Assembly (NCBI RefSeq): GCF_014203895.1
Contig: NZ_JACHJY010000007.1
Span: forward strand, 372,001 to 436,000
Length of the DNA: 64,000 nt
Reading direction: 5' to 3'
From: Streptomyces nymphaeiformis
GTDB taxonomy: Bacteria > Actinomycetota > Actinomycetes > Streptomycetales > Streptomycetaceae
Shown here: piece after piece, positions 48,209-56,823 of the stretch
How the letters are laid out: every line of letters starts with the position of its first letter
How positions within the stretch are numbered: the first letter of the stretch is position 1
Translations under genes and position numbers: made by a program
The notes under the pieces: generated by a model
What the model was told of the DNA's origin: nothing
The model's input: the letters and a program-made list of their open reading frames with translations, nothing else
Databases searched by the model: none

Positions 48209-48802
48209 CTGACCACACCGTCCACCACCTTCCCGTCCGACCCGCACGCCCTCCTGCTGAGGCGGCTGGAGGTGTTCCTGGTCGAGAACGAGGCGATCCT
48301 CGCCGCCTGGGACGCCTACTCCGACAAGCACACCGACGCCGACGGCTGGCCGTACGACGAGGTGTCGTACGGCTGGCGCATGGTCCAGCGGGACTCCGAG
48401 ACCTGGAGAGCGTTCCAGGAGGTCCGCCCCTCGGCCCGGGAGCTGCTCGCCACGGCCGCCGTCCAGCTCCAGCACATCAACGCCGATGACATCGAGCCCC
48501 GATGGGCGTGGCAGGTCGCCGAGCTCGCCCGCGCCCTGGAGAAGCTGAAGACGCTCCAGCGCGGGCATGCCGAAGTCCGCGAAGCCCGGCGGGACTTGCC
48601 GCCGGTGTCGCAGGAGGAGTTCGTCGACTCTCTTGCCGAGCGCAACGAGGAGGCATGGGATTCCCTGGACACCTGGGCCACCCAGGGCCGGGCCCTCCTC
48701 GGCATCCACGCCGTCGCCCTCAAGGCGCCGACACGCATCTTGGGTGCCGTACCGGCCCCGGCGGCGTCGCCGGTGCGACGCCCGGCGGGGAGGCGCGGGT
48801 GA
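48209..48802 (+). CDS. helical hypothetical protein (about 197 aa)
   Basis: AAGGAAG at about 48198-48204 places initiation at CTG 48209; the first GTG is 48272. The extended N-terminus SDPHALLLRRLEVFLVENEAI fits the same helix as the body (FLVENEAILAAWDAYSDKHT ... VAELARALEKLKTLQRGHAE), supporting the upstream start. The N-terminal pattern resembles DUF6221-like proteins, with low certainty. It lies between two DUF317 genes and is coupled by GTGA to the second. Confidence 0.6.
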   Translation: MTTPSTTFPSDPHALLLRRLEVFLVENEAILAAWDAYSDKHTDADGWPYDEVSYGWRMVQRDSETWRAFQEVRPSARELLATAAVQLQHINADDIEPRWAWQVAELARALEKLKTLQRGHAEVREARRDLPPVSQEEFVDSLAERNEEAWDSLDTWATQGRALLGIHAVALKAPTRILGAVPAPAASPVRRPAGRRG

Positions 48803-49551
48803 GCGTCAAGGTCGAGCAGGCACTCATCTCCCCCCGCTACCTCGCCGGCCCCGGCGACCCGGCCTGGATCACCGCGGCCCTGCACGCCGGCGCCGGGTGG
48901 AGCCACGGCCACGACCCGCTCATGCCCCGGGTCATCCTGACCAGCCCTGACCAGAAGTCGATGCTCCGCCTCGAGCCCCATCCGAACGAGCCGTGGTGGC
49001 ACCTCTCGCATCGCGACGGCCGCACCGGATCGGTCTGGAACGCCTCCTTCGACGGCGGGACGCCCGTCGAGCTGATCGCCTCGGTCACCGACGCGCTCAC
49101 CGACCCCGGCTACAACGCGCGGGCGATATCCGCCCCCTACCAGCCGCTGTGGGATGCCGGATGGGACTCCATTCGCAACGGGGAGTTCCGCTCGCCGGAC
49201 GGCCGGGTGAGGGGCGAGCACTTCAATCTCTCCGGCAGCCGCAACTGGCGCATCACGGCCAGCCTCGACGAGGACGACCCCGTGTGGAAAGCCTGGTTCA
49301 GCAGCGGCACACCCCGAGTTCTCGTGGCCGCGTTCATGCAGGCGCTCGCCGATCCGGAGCCGGTACAGCGCTCCCACGAGCAGACGGTCGGTCTCTCCCG
49401 CCGAAGGATCACCCTGCACTGGCAGGAGTGGCCGGCCGAGAGTGTCGCCCGCGCGCTGCCGGAGCGGATCGAGCGTCTCGCCGCCCGCCGCGCCAGCCCG
49501 CCACCGCCCGCGCCTCCCACCCCGCCGTCGGCGCCCCGCCGCGCCCGCTGA
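48799..49551 (+). CDS. DUF317 (SPDY) domain protein (250 aa)
   Basis: ISPRYLAGPGDPAWITAAL, ILTSPDQKSMLRLEPHPNE, SFDGGTPVELIASVTDALTD, then FRSPDGRVRGEHFNLSGSR and WFSSGTPRVLVAAFMQALAD: two units, each with SPD. GTG at 48799 overlaps the preceding stop. The larger upstream frame is out of register with the 48209 gene. It directly precedes the VirD4/TraG-like gene. Confidence 0.83.
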   Translation: MSVKVEQALISPRYLAGPGDPAWITAALHAGAGWSHGHDPLMPRVILTSPDQKSMLRLEPHPNEPWWHLSHRDGRTGSVWNASFDGGTPVELIASVTDALTDPGYNARAISAPYQPLWDAGWDSIRNGEFRSPDGRVRGEHFNLSGSRNWRITASLDEDDPVWKAWFSSGTPRVLVAAFMQALADPEPVQRSHEQTVGLSRRRITLHWQEWPAESVARALPERIERLAARRASPPPPAPPTPPSAPRRAR

Positions 49552-49597
49552 CGCTTCCTCGCCCCACCAGGGTCCACACCGTTCAAGGAACCACCGC

Positions 49598-51391
49598 TTG
49601 CGCTCCGCTCCCTCCTCCAGTTCCGACGGCTACGACATAGCCCTGAAGGTCCTCCTCGGCGCCTTCGCCGTCGGCCTCCCCCTCGCCTCCATCGCCTGGC
49701 TCGGCGGCAACCTCACCGCCTGGGCCACCGGCACCGGCACCTGGGCGCCCTACCGGCCGGCCGATGCTCTCCTGCGCCCCGAACAGCTGTGGCCGCAGGC
49801 CGGAGAAACATCTCTGCTCCTGACCACCCGCGTCATCCCCGTGCTGGTGACGCTGCTGCTCGCCGCCGTTGGCGGAGCCGTGTGGCTGCGATACAAGAAC
49901 CGAGGTGGTGGCCGGAAGAAGAAGATCGACGGGATGGCCAAGGCCCGCGACATCGAGCCGCTGCTCGCCAAGGCCATCGAATCCAAGGCGCGCTCGCTGC
50001 GGCCGAGCCTGAAGGCCGCCAAGCACATCGAGCCGCGCGACGCCGGCGTCCTCCTCGGCAACCTCGCCGGGACCCGTCACGAGGTCCGCATGGGCTTCGA
50101 GGACGTCGCCGTCGCGATCATGGCCCCGCGCTCCGGCAAGACCACCAGCTTGGCGATCCCTTCCATCCTCGCCGCGCCCGGACCGGTCCTGCTGACCTCG
50201 AACAAGGCGGCCGGCGACGCCTACACCGCGTGCCTCGACGCGCGCGCCGCCGTGGGACGGGTGTGGTCGATGGACCCGCAGCAGATCGCCCACGCGGAGC
50301 GGACCATGTGGTGGAACCCGCTCGCCGACGCCAAGACCCTCGACGGCGCCGGACGGCTCGCCGGACACTTCCTCGCAGCGAGCGTCGATGCCTCCCAGCA
50401 GGGCGACTTCTGGTCGAAGGCCGGCAGCAACATCCTGTCCCAGTTGCTCCTGGCCGCAGCCCTGGACGAGCGGCCGATCACCGACATCATGCAGTGGCTG
50501 GCCTTCCCGGCCGACCGCACCCCGCTCGACATCCTCCGCGATCACGGCTTCGCCGCGGTCGCAGCCCAGCTCAAGGGCACCGTCGAGGGCCCGCCCGAGA
50601 CGCGGGACGGCATCTACGAGACCGCCCGCCAGTACGCCGCCGCCCTTCTCAACAACGAGATCGCCGCCTGGGTCACCCCGCAGAAGGACGTCGCAGAGTT
50701 TCGGCCGGCCGACTTCGTGACCTCCACGGACACTCTGTTCCTGTTGTCGAAGGACGGCGGAGGCGGCGCGAGCGCGCTGATCGCGGCGTGCGCGGACTCC
50801 GTGATGCGGGCGGCGACCGCTCAGGCCGAGCGGGCCGGCGGCCGGCTGGATCCGCCGATGCTCGCGATCCTCGACGAGGCCGCCAACGTCTGCAAGATCT
50901 CGGACTTGCCCGACCTGTACTCCCACCTCGGGTCGCGCGGGATCATCCCGATCACGATCCTGCAGTCCTACCGCCAGGGCCAGAAAGTGTGGGGTGACGC
51001 GGGCATGGACGCGATGTGGTCGGCGGCCACGGTGAAGGTGATCGGCTCCGGCATCGACGACCCGGACTTCGCCGACAAGCTGAGCAGGATGATCGGCGAC
51101 CACGACATCGAGACGACCAGCACGTCGGTCTCCGAGTCCGGCAAGTCCACCTCGATCAGCATGCGGCAGGAACGGATCCTGCCCGCCGACGCCATCCGCG
51201 CCCTGCCCAAGGGCAGCGCGTTGTGCCTGGCCACCGGCATGCGCGTCGCCATGCTTGACCTGCGCCCCTGGTACGCCGAGCCCGGTGCCGACGAGCTCGC
51301 CGCCGCCTCCGCCCGCGCCTCGCAGGCCATCACCGCCCGCGCCGTCGCCAAACAGCGACCTTCCAAGGGCGACTTCGAGCAGGCCGCGTAA
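49598..51391 (+). CDS. VirD4/TraG-like type IV coupling ATPase (597 aa)
   Basis: Two membrane segments near residues 12-36 and 74-96 (VLLGAFAVGLPLASIAWLG; VIPVLVTLLLAAVGGAVWL), then the TraG/TraD ATPase domain: Walker A APRSGKTTSLAIPS near 175-188, Walker B MLAILDEAANV near 420-430, and SRGIIPITILQSYRQGQKVW, typical of the TraD recognition region. It would bring DNA to the channel. TTG at 49598 follows AAGGAA at 7 nt. The open frame upstream (49442) runs out of register through the DUF317 gene. This gene is far from the VirB4-like gene (19 kb), with the small paralogues between. Confidence 0.88.
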   Translation: MRSAPSSSSDGYDIALKVLLGAFAVGLPLASIAWLGGNLTAWATGTGTWAPYRPADALLRPEQLWPQAGETSLLLTTRVIPVLVTLLLAAVGGAVWLRYKNRGGGRKKKIDGMAKARDIEPLLAKAIESKARSLRPSLKAAKHIEPRDAGVLLGNLAGTRHEVRMGFEDVAVAIMAPRSGKTTSLAIPSILAAPGPVLLTSNKAAGDAYTACLDARAAVGRVWSMDPQQIAHAERTMWWNPLADAKTLDGAGRLAGHFLAASVDASQQGDFWSKAGSNILSQLLLAAALDERPITDIMQWLAFPADRTPLDILRDHGFAAVAAQLKGTVEGPPETRDGIYETARQYAAALLNNEIAAWVTPQKDVAEFRPADFVTSTDTLFLLSKDGGGGASALIAACADSVMRAATAQAERAGGRLDPPMLAILDEAANVCKISDLPDLYSHLGSRGIIPITILQSYRQGQKVWGDAGMDAMWSAATVKVIGSGIDDPDFADKLSRMIGDHDIETTSTSVSESGKSTSISMRQERILPADAIRALPKGSALCLATGMRVAMLDLRPWYAEPGADELAAASARASQAITARAVAKQRPSKGDFEQAA

Positions 51392-51480
51392 CGGTCCTCT
51401 TCCCCTGCCGCTGACGGGCCCCGGCCCTGTCCGCGCACACCGGTCCCACGAACAGGACGTTCCTGAACGGAGGTTCTCCC

Positions 51481-51801
51481 ACGTCTCCCAGCACCCCGAC
51501 CGCGCATGACGTCGCCTGTGCGCTCACCGGCCGGATCCGTCCCGGCGCCGCACCCCGTGACGCGACCGTGAACTTCGCCGCCCGTCGGCAGGCGGTGGCC
51601 GGCGACGGTCCCCGCTCCTGCCGCGGTCCGATCACGGCCTTCGCCCAAGCGATCCCCGCCACGCTCTTCGGCCTGCCCACAGAAGCTGATCCACTGGCCA
51701 CCGCCCGCGACCACCACCTCCTCGCCCAGCCCGGCACCCGCATGCCCCCGGTCGCTTCCCCGACCGTCACGCGAACGACCAAGTCGGGGCGGGGCCTGTG
51801 A
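51481..51801 (+). CDS. hypothetical protein (77-107 aa)
   Basis: AACGGAGG at 51467-51474 is followed after 6-7 nt by ACG 51481. The frame from there (SPSTPTAHDVACALTGRIRP) is open and coding-like through to 51801. The first usual start is GTG 51568. If only GTG is used, the protein is 77 aa (NFAARRQAVAGDGPRSCRG, then TAFAQAIPATLFGLPTEADP). It looks like a weakly conserved small protein. The start is uncertain. Coupled by GTGA to the next frame. Confidence 0.45.
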   Translation, partial: TSPSTPTAHDVACALTGRIRPGAAPRDATVNFAARRQAVAGDGPRSCRGPITAFAQAIPATLFGLPTEADPLATARDHHLLAQPGTRMPPVASPTVTRTTKSGRGL

Positions 51802-51851
51802 CGCCGTCCGAGCACGAACACCCCGTCAGTCCGCAGTCACAGGAGATCCCG

Positions 51852-52634
51852 ATGCCTGCTCGTCTCCTCGCCCTGGCCGAGGAGTTCGCCAGCTTCCATG
51901 ACGACCTGCGACTCCTGCGCGTCGGAGAGCACCTCTCGCGGGAGATCGCCGAGGCCCTCGCCACGCGGGCGGGCGCCATCTCCTGGTACGTCCAGGACGT
52001 CCAGAAGGCCGCCGTACGGATCCGCCTGCCCCTCACTCCCGTCGCCCACGACGTGTACATCCGGATGACGCTGCTCGCCACGCAGGCCGCGACAGCCGCC
52101 GACGACCTGCGGATCACCGAGAGCCTCCTGCGCACCCTCTCCGCTGAGGAGATGGCGCAGCGGCCCGGTGGCCGTACGAAGCACGTCCAGGACACGCTCA
52201 TCGAGGCGGGGCGGCACGTGGATGCGGCCAGGACCCTGACCGCCCTGGGAGCACCCGACCTCGTCGGTGCCGCCGCCGACCTCGCGGGCGCGGTGCGTGC
52301 CCAGCACGGCGCCGAGCCTGCCGCTGTGATGTCGTCCTCCCAGTACCGGTGCCTCCTGGCCGTCGCCCAGGGCTACGTCAGCGTGGACGCCCGAACGGTC
52401 GAAGAAGCCTGGCTGCGGTTGGACCGGCTGTCCATGGCCACGGTCCGCTCCCTGGAGGCGCGGAACTGGGTCACCCGCGCGCCCCACCCGCTGGACACGT
52501 CGCTCTCGGTGCGCTTGTACCTGACCGACGCCGGCCGCGTGGCGCTCGCCTCTCGGCTCGGCCGTCCCCCCGCCCCCGCCTCGAACCGGCTTGCCGCGCC
52601 CGCGGCGCAGCCCGCCCGAACCCGACTTCGCTGA
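51852..52634 (+). CDS. winged-helix-tailed helical protein (260 aa)
   Basis: ATG at 51852 has AGGAG at 51840-51844 (spacing 7). A GTG at 51798 overlapping the preceding stop is an alternative. A helical N-terminal half (ARLLALAEEFASFHDDLRLL; VGAAADLAGAVRAQHG) is followed by a winged-helix-like C-terminal part (YRCLLAVAQGYVSVDARTVEEA, ATVRSLEARNWVT, RLYLTDAGRVALASRL). The architecture parallels 20058 and 52733. A DNA-binding regulator or partition-like function is possible. Confidence 0.62.
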   Translation: MPARLLALAEEFASFHDDLRLLRVGEHLSREIAEALATRAGAISWYVQDVQKAAVRIRLPLTPVAHDVYIRMTLLATQAATAADDLRITESLLRTLSAEEMAQRPGGRTKHVQDTLIEAGRHVDAARTLTALGAPDLVGAAADLAGAVRAQHGAEPAAVMSSSQYRCLLAVAQGYVSVDARTVEEAWLRLDRLSMATVRSLEARNWVTRAPHPLDTSLSVRLYLTDAGRVALASRLGRPPAPASNRLAAPAAQPARTRLR

Positions 52635-52732
52635 TCCAAGGACCGCCGCGCCGGCGCCTGCGTCGCGCCGCCCGGCGGCAGGGCCGGTGCTCGCGATTCC
52701 CTCGTCTTCTCTTCTCCAAGGAGTCCCGCTTC

Positions 52733-53545
52733 TTGACACACCCGTTCACTCCCGGCCCGATCGATGAAGACCTGTGGACCCTGACCCAGTACCTGCTGAA
52801 GTGCGGCGACTTGCTGGACGACCTCACGCGGCAGCCGGGCGAGGCACCACAGCGGCTGGCGGACACCATCCGTACGGGCAGCGCCCTGTACCGGACCTCG
52901 CTGCACACCGGCAAACTTCTGGCCCAGGCATCACTCTCCGACGCGGCGACCACCGTCGACGGCCAGGAAGCGATCACCGTCCTCCGTCGACTCGCCGAGG
53001 CCACCTCGAACGCCGCCACGCGCGCGTCGGACGCCGTCTCCGCCCTCGCCCACGGCGACACCGCCTCGGCCGACCAGTTGCTGAAGCAGTCGCGCGCGCA
53101 CCTGTACCGAACGCCAGTGGCCGTCCAGGACGTCAGCGGCGCCCTGCTGCGGCACGACGGCTACCTCTACGCCCAGGAACGGGCGGCGCGGGAGAACCTC
53201 GACACCAGCACACCTACCATCAAGGTCAGCGAAGCCCAGCGCAGGGGCCTCGCCGTGTTCGCCCGCGGTGAGGCCGTCGTCCACGAGAGCGCCGCGGGCA
53301 CCCGAGAAGTCATCGCCCCTCTGTACGCGTACATGAGGGGGACCACCATCGACGCCCTTCTGGACAAGGGACTGATCAGCCTCACCCAGCTCGTCCAGCA
53401 GGACCGATACGGCGTACGGCTCACGACCGCCGGCACCCAAGCCCTCCTGTCGGCGCGTCCGGCACAAAACCGCGACCTCGTACGCACCACGCCAGCACCG
53501 GTCAAGACGAAGGGCATCACACCGCCCGCGCGTACGCGACGGTGA
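52733..53545 (+). CDS. winged-helix-tailed helical protein (270 aa)
   Basis: TTG at 52733 follows AAGGAG about 9 nt upstream. Helical N-terminal half (LLKCGDLLDDLTRQPGEAPQ; ITVLRRLAEATSNAATRASDA) and a C-terminal winged-helix-like part (KVSEAQRRGLAVFARGEAVV, LYAYMRGTTIDALLDKGLIS, GVRLTTAGTQALLSAR). Paralogue of 51852. The frame reported upstream from 52349 is out of register. Function unknown. Confidence 0.62.
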   Translation: MTHPFTPGPIDEDLWTLTQYLLKCGDLLDDLTRQPGEAPQRLADTIRTGSALYRTSLHTGKLLAQASLSDAATTVDGQEAITVLRRLAEATSNAATRASDAVSALAHGDTASADQLLKQSRAHLYRTPVAVQDVSGALLRHDGYLYAQERAARENLDTSTPTIKVSEAQRRGLAVFARGEAVVHESAAGTREVIAPLYAYMRGTTIDALLDKGLISLTQLVQQDRYGVRLTTAGTQALLSARPAQNRDLVRTTPAPVKTKGITPPARTRR

Positions 53546-53892
53546 CGCCCCTGCCCGCGAAGAAGCCGCTCCGCCAGCCTCCCGCGCATCCGGGCGCACC
53601 GCAGCCTCCGTCCCGGCGCGACGGCCAGGGAAGCCGGCCCGGCTCGCCATCCCACCGCCCACTACCTTCGTCCGTCCGTCCCCCGCGGTCTGCACGAAGA
53701 CATCACCGACCACATACCCGCGCCGCCCTCGCCGTCCCGCTCGATTCGGCCCGCGCCGCCTGGCGGATCACCGATCGCGTCCTGCCCCGTTACACCGCCG
53801 CCGTGGCCGACGCCCGTGAGGCCGCCGCCGCTCTGGCCACGCGCCGCATACACCACCCCGTGCCGCTCCCGGGCCCGCGCCGCAGTCGCTGA
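53542..53892 (+). CDS. small protein with low-complexity N-terminus (116 aa)
   Basis: GTG at 53542 overlaps the previous stop. The last 58 codons look coding (AALAVPLDSARAAWRITDRV; YTAAVADAREAAAALA), while the first half is Arg/Pro/Ser low-complexity. A different frame reads GLHEDITDHIP before the good part, so a one-base error near 53715 is possible. Function unknown. Confidence 0.45.
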   Translation: MTPLPAKKPLRQPPAHPGAPQPPSRRDGQGSRPGSPSHRPLPSSVRPPRSARRHHRPHTRAALAVPLDSARAAWRITDRVLPRYTAAVADAREAAAALATRRIHHPVPLPGPRRSR

Positions 53893-53944
53893 CGCTCCCT
53901 GCCTGCCCATAGGCCGACCGAGGCACCCACACAAGGAGACCGTC

Positions 53945-54391
53945 CTGTCCAACCTCACTCATGCACTCGCCCTCTACGACATGGCCGGCCAGGTCGACCG
54001 CCTCCGGTTTCAGCTGCGGACCCTGCCGCCAGCACCTGCGATCCCGGCCGTGGACAGCGTCTCCGCCCGCGTCGATCACGGAAATTCCCAGTGGCGAAAA
54101 ATCCGCGATACCTCGCCCTCGGAGTGGGAGGACGTCGTCGAGTTCGACGCGGCCATCCTCAAGGGCATCGCCCGCGCCAACGCGACCGGGAACACCCTGC
54201 TGGGCGAGGCGTTCCTGCACCGATCGCGCGTCCCGCTCGGCGAGGCCCCGATCGACCACGTCACCAGGGCCGAACGCGCCGCCCTCGACGACGCCGAAGC
54301 CGAGGCCGCCGAGCTGGGCGTGGTGAACGGCTGCTCCCCCTGGAGCTGCCGCGGTGACGCCGAGCAGGACGACTTCGGTCTCGCGTCGTGA
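53945..54391 (+). CDS. hypothetical protein (148 aa)
   Basis: AAGGAG at 53933-53938 is followed after 6 nt by CTG 53945, the best start. The body reads NLTHALALYDMAGQVDRLR, NSQWRKIRDTSPSEWEDVV, GIARANATGNTLLGEAFLH and AALDDAEAEAAELGVVNGC, a helical protein with two C-terminal cysteines. Its stop overlaps the GTG of the cytosine methyltransferase gene (GTGA), so translation is coupled. No recognised family. A DNA-modification partner is possible from its position. Confidence 0.6.
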   Translation: MSNLTHALALYDMAGQVDRLRFQLRTLPPAPAIPAVDSVSARVDHGNSQWRKIRDTSPSEWEDVVEFDAAILKGIARANATGNTLLGEAFLHRSRVPLGEAPIDHVTRAERAALDDAEAEAAELGVVNGCSPWSCRGDAEQDDFGLAS

Positions 54392-55677
54392 TACTGCCGA
54401 AGGGGCTCGTGCTCGACCTGTTCGCCGGCCCCGGCGGCTGGAGTGTCCCCCTGCACCGCTTCGGGATCCGCGACGTCGGGCTGGAGTGGGACGAATGGGC
54501 CTGCAAGACGAGGGCGGCGGCCGGTCTGCTGACGATCCGCACGGATGTGGCGACGTACCCGGCGTGGATCTTCGCCGGCAGGGTCCGGGGGTTCATCGCT
54601 TCGCCGCCTTGTCAGGCATGGTCCATGGCGGGCAAGCGCCTCGGCCTGGTGGACCAGCCACTCGTCCACCAGGCGGTTGCCGATCTCGCCGCCGGCCTCG
54701 ACACCCGCACCAAGCTCCTGGTCGCCTGTCGCGATGAACGCTCCCTGCTCGCGGCCGAGCCGATGCGCTACCTGCATGCCCTGAACGCCGTCGGTGAGCC
54801 GGAGTGGGTGGCCATGGAAGAGGTCCCTGACGTGCTGCCGCTGTGGAAGCAGTACGCGCAGATCCTGAGGTCCTGGGGCTTCTCCGTGTGGTGCGGCATC
54901 CTCAACTCTGCGGACTACGGGGTGCCTCAGACCCGGCGGCGGGCGATCCTGCTCGCCTCCCGCGTCCGTACCGCCGAACCTCCGGCGCCGACCCACGCCC
55001 AGGTCGCCGAGCCCGAGAGCCTCTTCGGGCCGGGTCGCGCCCGCTGGGTGTCCATGGCCGAGGCCCTCGGTTGGGGAGCGACCGACCGTCCCGTCCCGAC
55101 GGTCTGCGCCGGCGGCGGGCCGGGCGGCGGGCCTGAACCGTTCCCGTCGGGCTCCCGCAAGACCCTCACCGACGCGCGGGAGCGCGGCACCTGGATGCCG
55201 CGTCCGGACGGAGTGGTCCTGAACTCCCTTCGCGAAGGCGCAGGGTGGGCGGCCCGGCACGGCACCCGCGAGAACCGTGCCGCCACCGCCCCGGCGCCGA
55301 CGTTCACCTCCGAGGCGCATCGCTGGTCGTGGTCTCTGCGCAGCAACAACCAGGCCAACGCGACTGTCCGGTCCATCGAGGAGCCGGCAGGCACGCTGTT
55401 CTTCGGGCACCGTGCCAACGAGTGCACCTGGGTCGCCGAACCGGTCCCGACGTCGGCGCAGGACGGCGAGGTGCCCTCGGTGCCGGAGCCGATCCGGATC
55501 ACCGCTCGCGAGGCCGGCCTGCTGCAGACCTTCCCCGGCGACTACCCGTGGGCCGGGAACAAGGGCCAGCAGTTCTCGCAGATCGGCAACGCGGTTCCGC
55601 CCTTGCTCGCCGGCCACCTCCTCGCCCCGCACCTCGGTGTCACCCTCGACCCCAACGACTTCACCCTGGCCGCTTGA
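54388..55677 (+). CDS. DNA (cytosine-5-)-methyltransferase (429 aa)
   Basis: The motifs are in order: I LVLDLFAGPGGWS (about residues 8-20), IV with catalytic Cys near 75 in ASPPCQAWSMAG, VI as EEVPDV (ENV variant) near 149, VIII VPQTRRRAIL near 178, and X QIGNAVPPLLA near 402. It uses S-adenosylmethionine to methylate C5 of cytosine in a specific sequence. The long segment between VIII and IX is the target-recognition region. No endonuclease neighbour is visible. It is coupled to both flanking genes (GTGA, TGATG). Confidence 0.9.
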   Translation: MILPKGLVLDLFAGPGGWSVPLHRFGIRDVGLEWDEWACKTRAAAGLLTIRTDVATYPAWIFAGRVRGFIASPPCQAWSMAGKRLGLVDQPLVHQAVADLAAGLDTRTKLLVACRDERSLLAAEPMRYLHALNAVGEPEWVAMEEVPDVLPLWKQYAQILRSWGFSVWCGILNSADYGVPQTRRRAILLASRVRTAEPPAPTHAQVAEPESLFGPGRARWVSMAEALGWGATDRPVPTVCAGGGPGGGPEPFPSGSRKTLTDARERGTWMPRPDGVVLNSLREGAGWAARHGTRENRAATAPAPTFTSEAHRWSWSLRSNNQANATVRSIEEPAGTLFFGHRANECTWVAEPVPTSAQDGEVPSVPEPIRITAREAGLLQTFPGDYPWAGNKGQQFSQIGNAVPPLLAGHLLAPHLGVTLDPNDFTLAA

Positions 55678-56809
55678 TGCCCCACAACCTCGATCCAGAC
55701 GAGGACGATCTCGACACGATCCCGGCGCCGCAGCCGGTGTTCCATGTCGAGCAAGTCCTCCTCGGCGCCCTTCTTCTCGATCCGCGACGTCTCGGCGACG
55801 TGACCGGGATCTGCGCCGACTCGTTCTCCACCGCCGCGCACGCCGCCGTGTTCGCCGCGATCAACGCCCTGCCGCCTCCCGACCCGGACGAGCACGCGAG
55901 GAACATCACGTGGCTGAACAAGGTGCTCGCCTCGGGTCGTGAGCAGGCACGCAGCTTGACCGCCTCCTACCTGCACACCCTCATCCAGGTCTGTCTCTGG
56001 CCGAGGCACGCGGCGGCCTACGCACGGATGGTCGAGGCCGAACACGCCCGCCGTCGGCTACGCGCCGCCGCCGAGCACCTCCTCCAGACTGCCCACGACG
56101 ACACCCTCGCGCACCCCGTCCCGACAGTGCTCGCCGAGGCCGACGTGCTCGCCGCCGTCGTGGACGACATCGCCACACGCTTCCCTCCACGCGCCGGCGC
56201 CCTGCCCCGCGCCCCCGCCTCCCCGCCGGCCATCGTGCCCGACCACACCGAGGCGACGGAGGAGGAGCAGTTGCTGCTCGCGACCGCCACCGCCCGCCCC
56301 GCCGACATCGAGTCCGTACGGTGGCTTCTGGCCGAAGACTTCACCCAGCCCCTGCACGCCGGCCTGTGGCAGTGCCTCACCACCCTCGTCCGCCGCCACG
56401 AGCCCGTCGACCCCGTCACCGTCCTGTGGGAAGCCAGCAGCGCGGCCTCCTCCACGACGGACGCGAGCCGAGCGACGTACTGCGTCTTCTCGCCGAGCCC
56501 GCAGGCTCCGTCGAACACTGGAGCCAACGCGTCCTCACACGCTCGCTCCTGACCACGGTGGACCACGCCGCCCGTCGCATACAGGCGTACTCCGACGACC
56601 CGCTGAACACACCTTTCCAGCTCGTCGCCGGTGCCCGCCGGGCCCTCGCCGACATCGGCGCCGTCCGTACCCGCTGGCAGCATGCCACCGGCCGCCCGCT
56701 GCCCGAGCGAGCGCGGGCCGCGCCCACCACACGCCCCGGCCCCTCGACGCGCCGTGCCCCCGTCGCCTCGCCGCCGTCCGCGCGCCCCACCACCGGGCGA
56801 ACCCCCTAA
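55677..56809 (+). pseudogene. DnaB N-terminal-domain-like protein with a frameshift (about 377 aa if restored)
   Basis: ATG at 55677 overlaps the methyltransferase stop. The first 250 residues contain the DnaB-N pattern twice (FHVEQVLLGALLLDPRRLGD, HAAVFAAINALPPPDP; later EEEQLLLATATARPADIE, LAEDFTQPLHAGLWQCL). After TVLWEA near 56430 the coding continues in another frame: QQRGLLHDGREPSDVLRLLA, then HWSQRVLTRSLLTTVDHAA, TPFQLVAGARRALADI, ending at 56809. One base is missing near AAGCCAGCAGCG. It lacks the helicase C-terminal domain, as is common for Streptomyces mobile-element proteins of this type. A partial copy is at 60125-60310. Confidence 0.72.
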
Positions 56810-56823
56810 CCTCCGAAGGCCCG

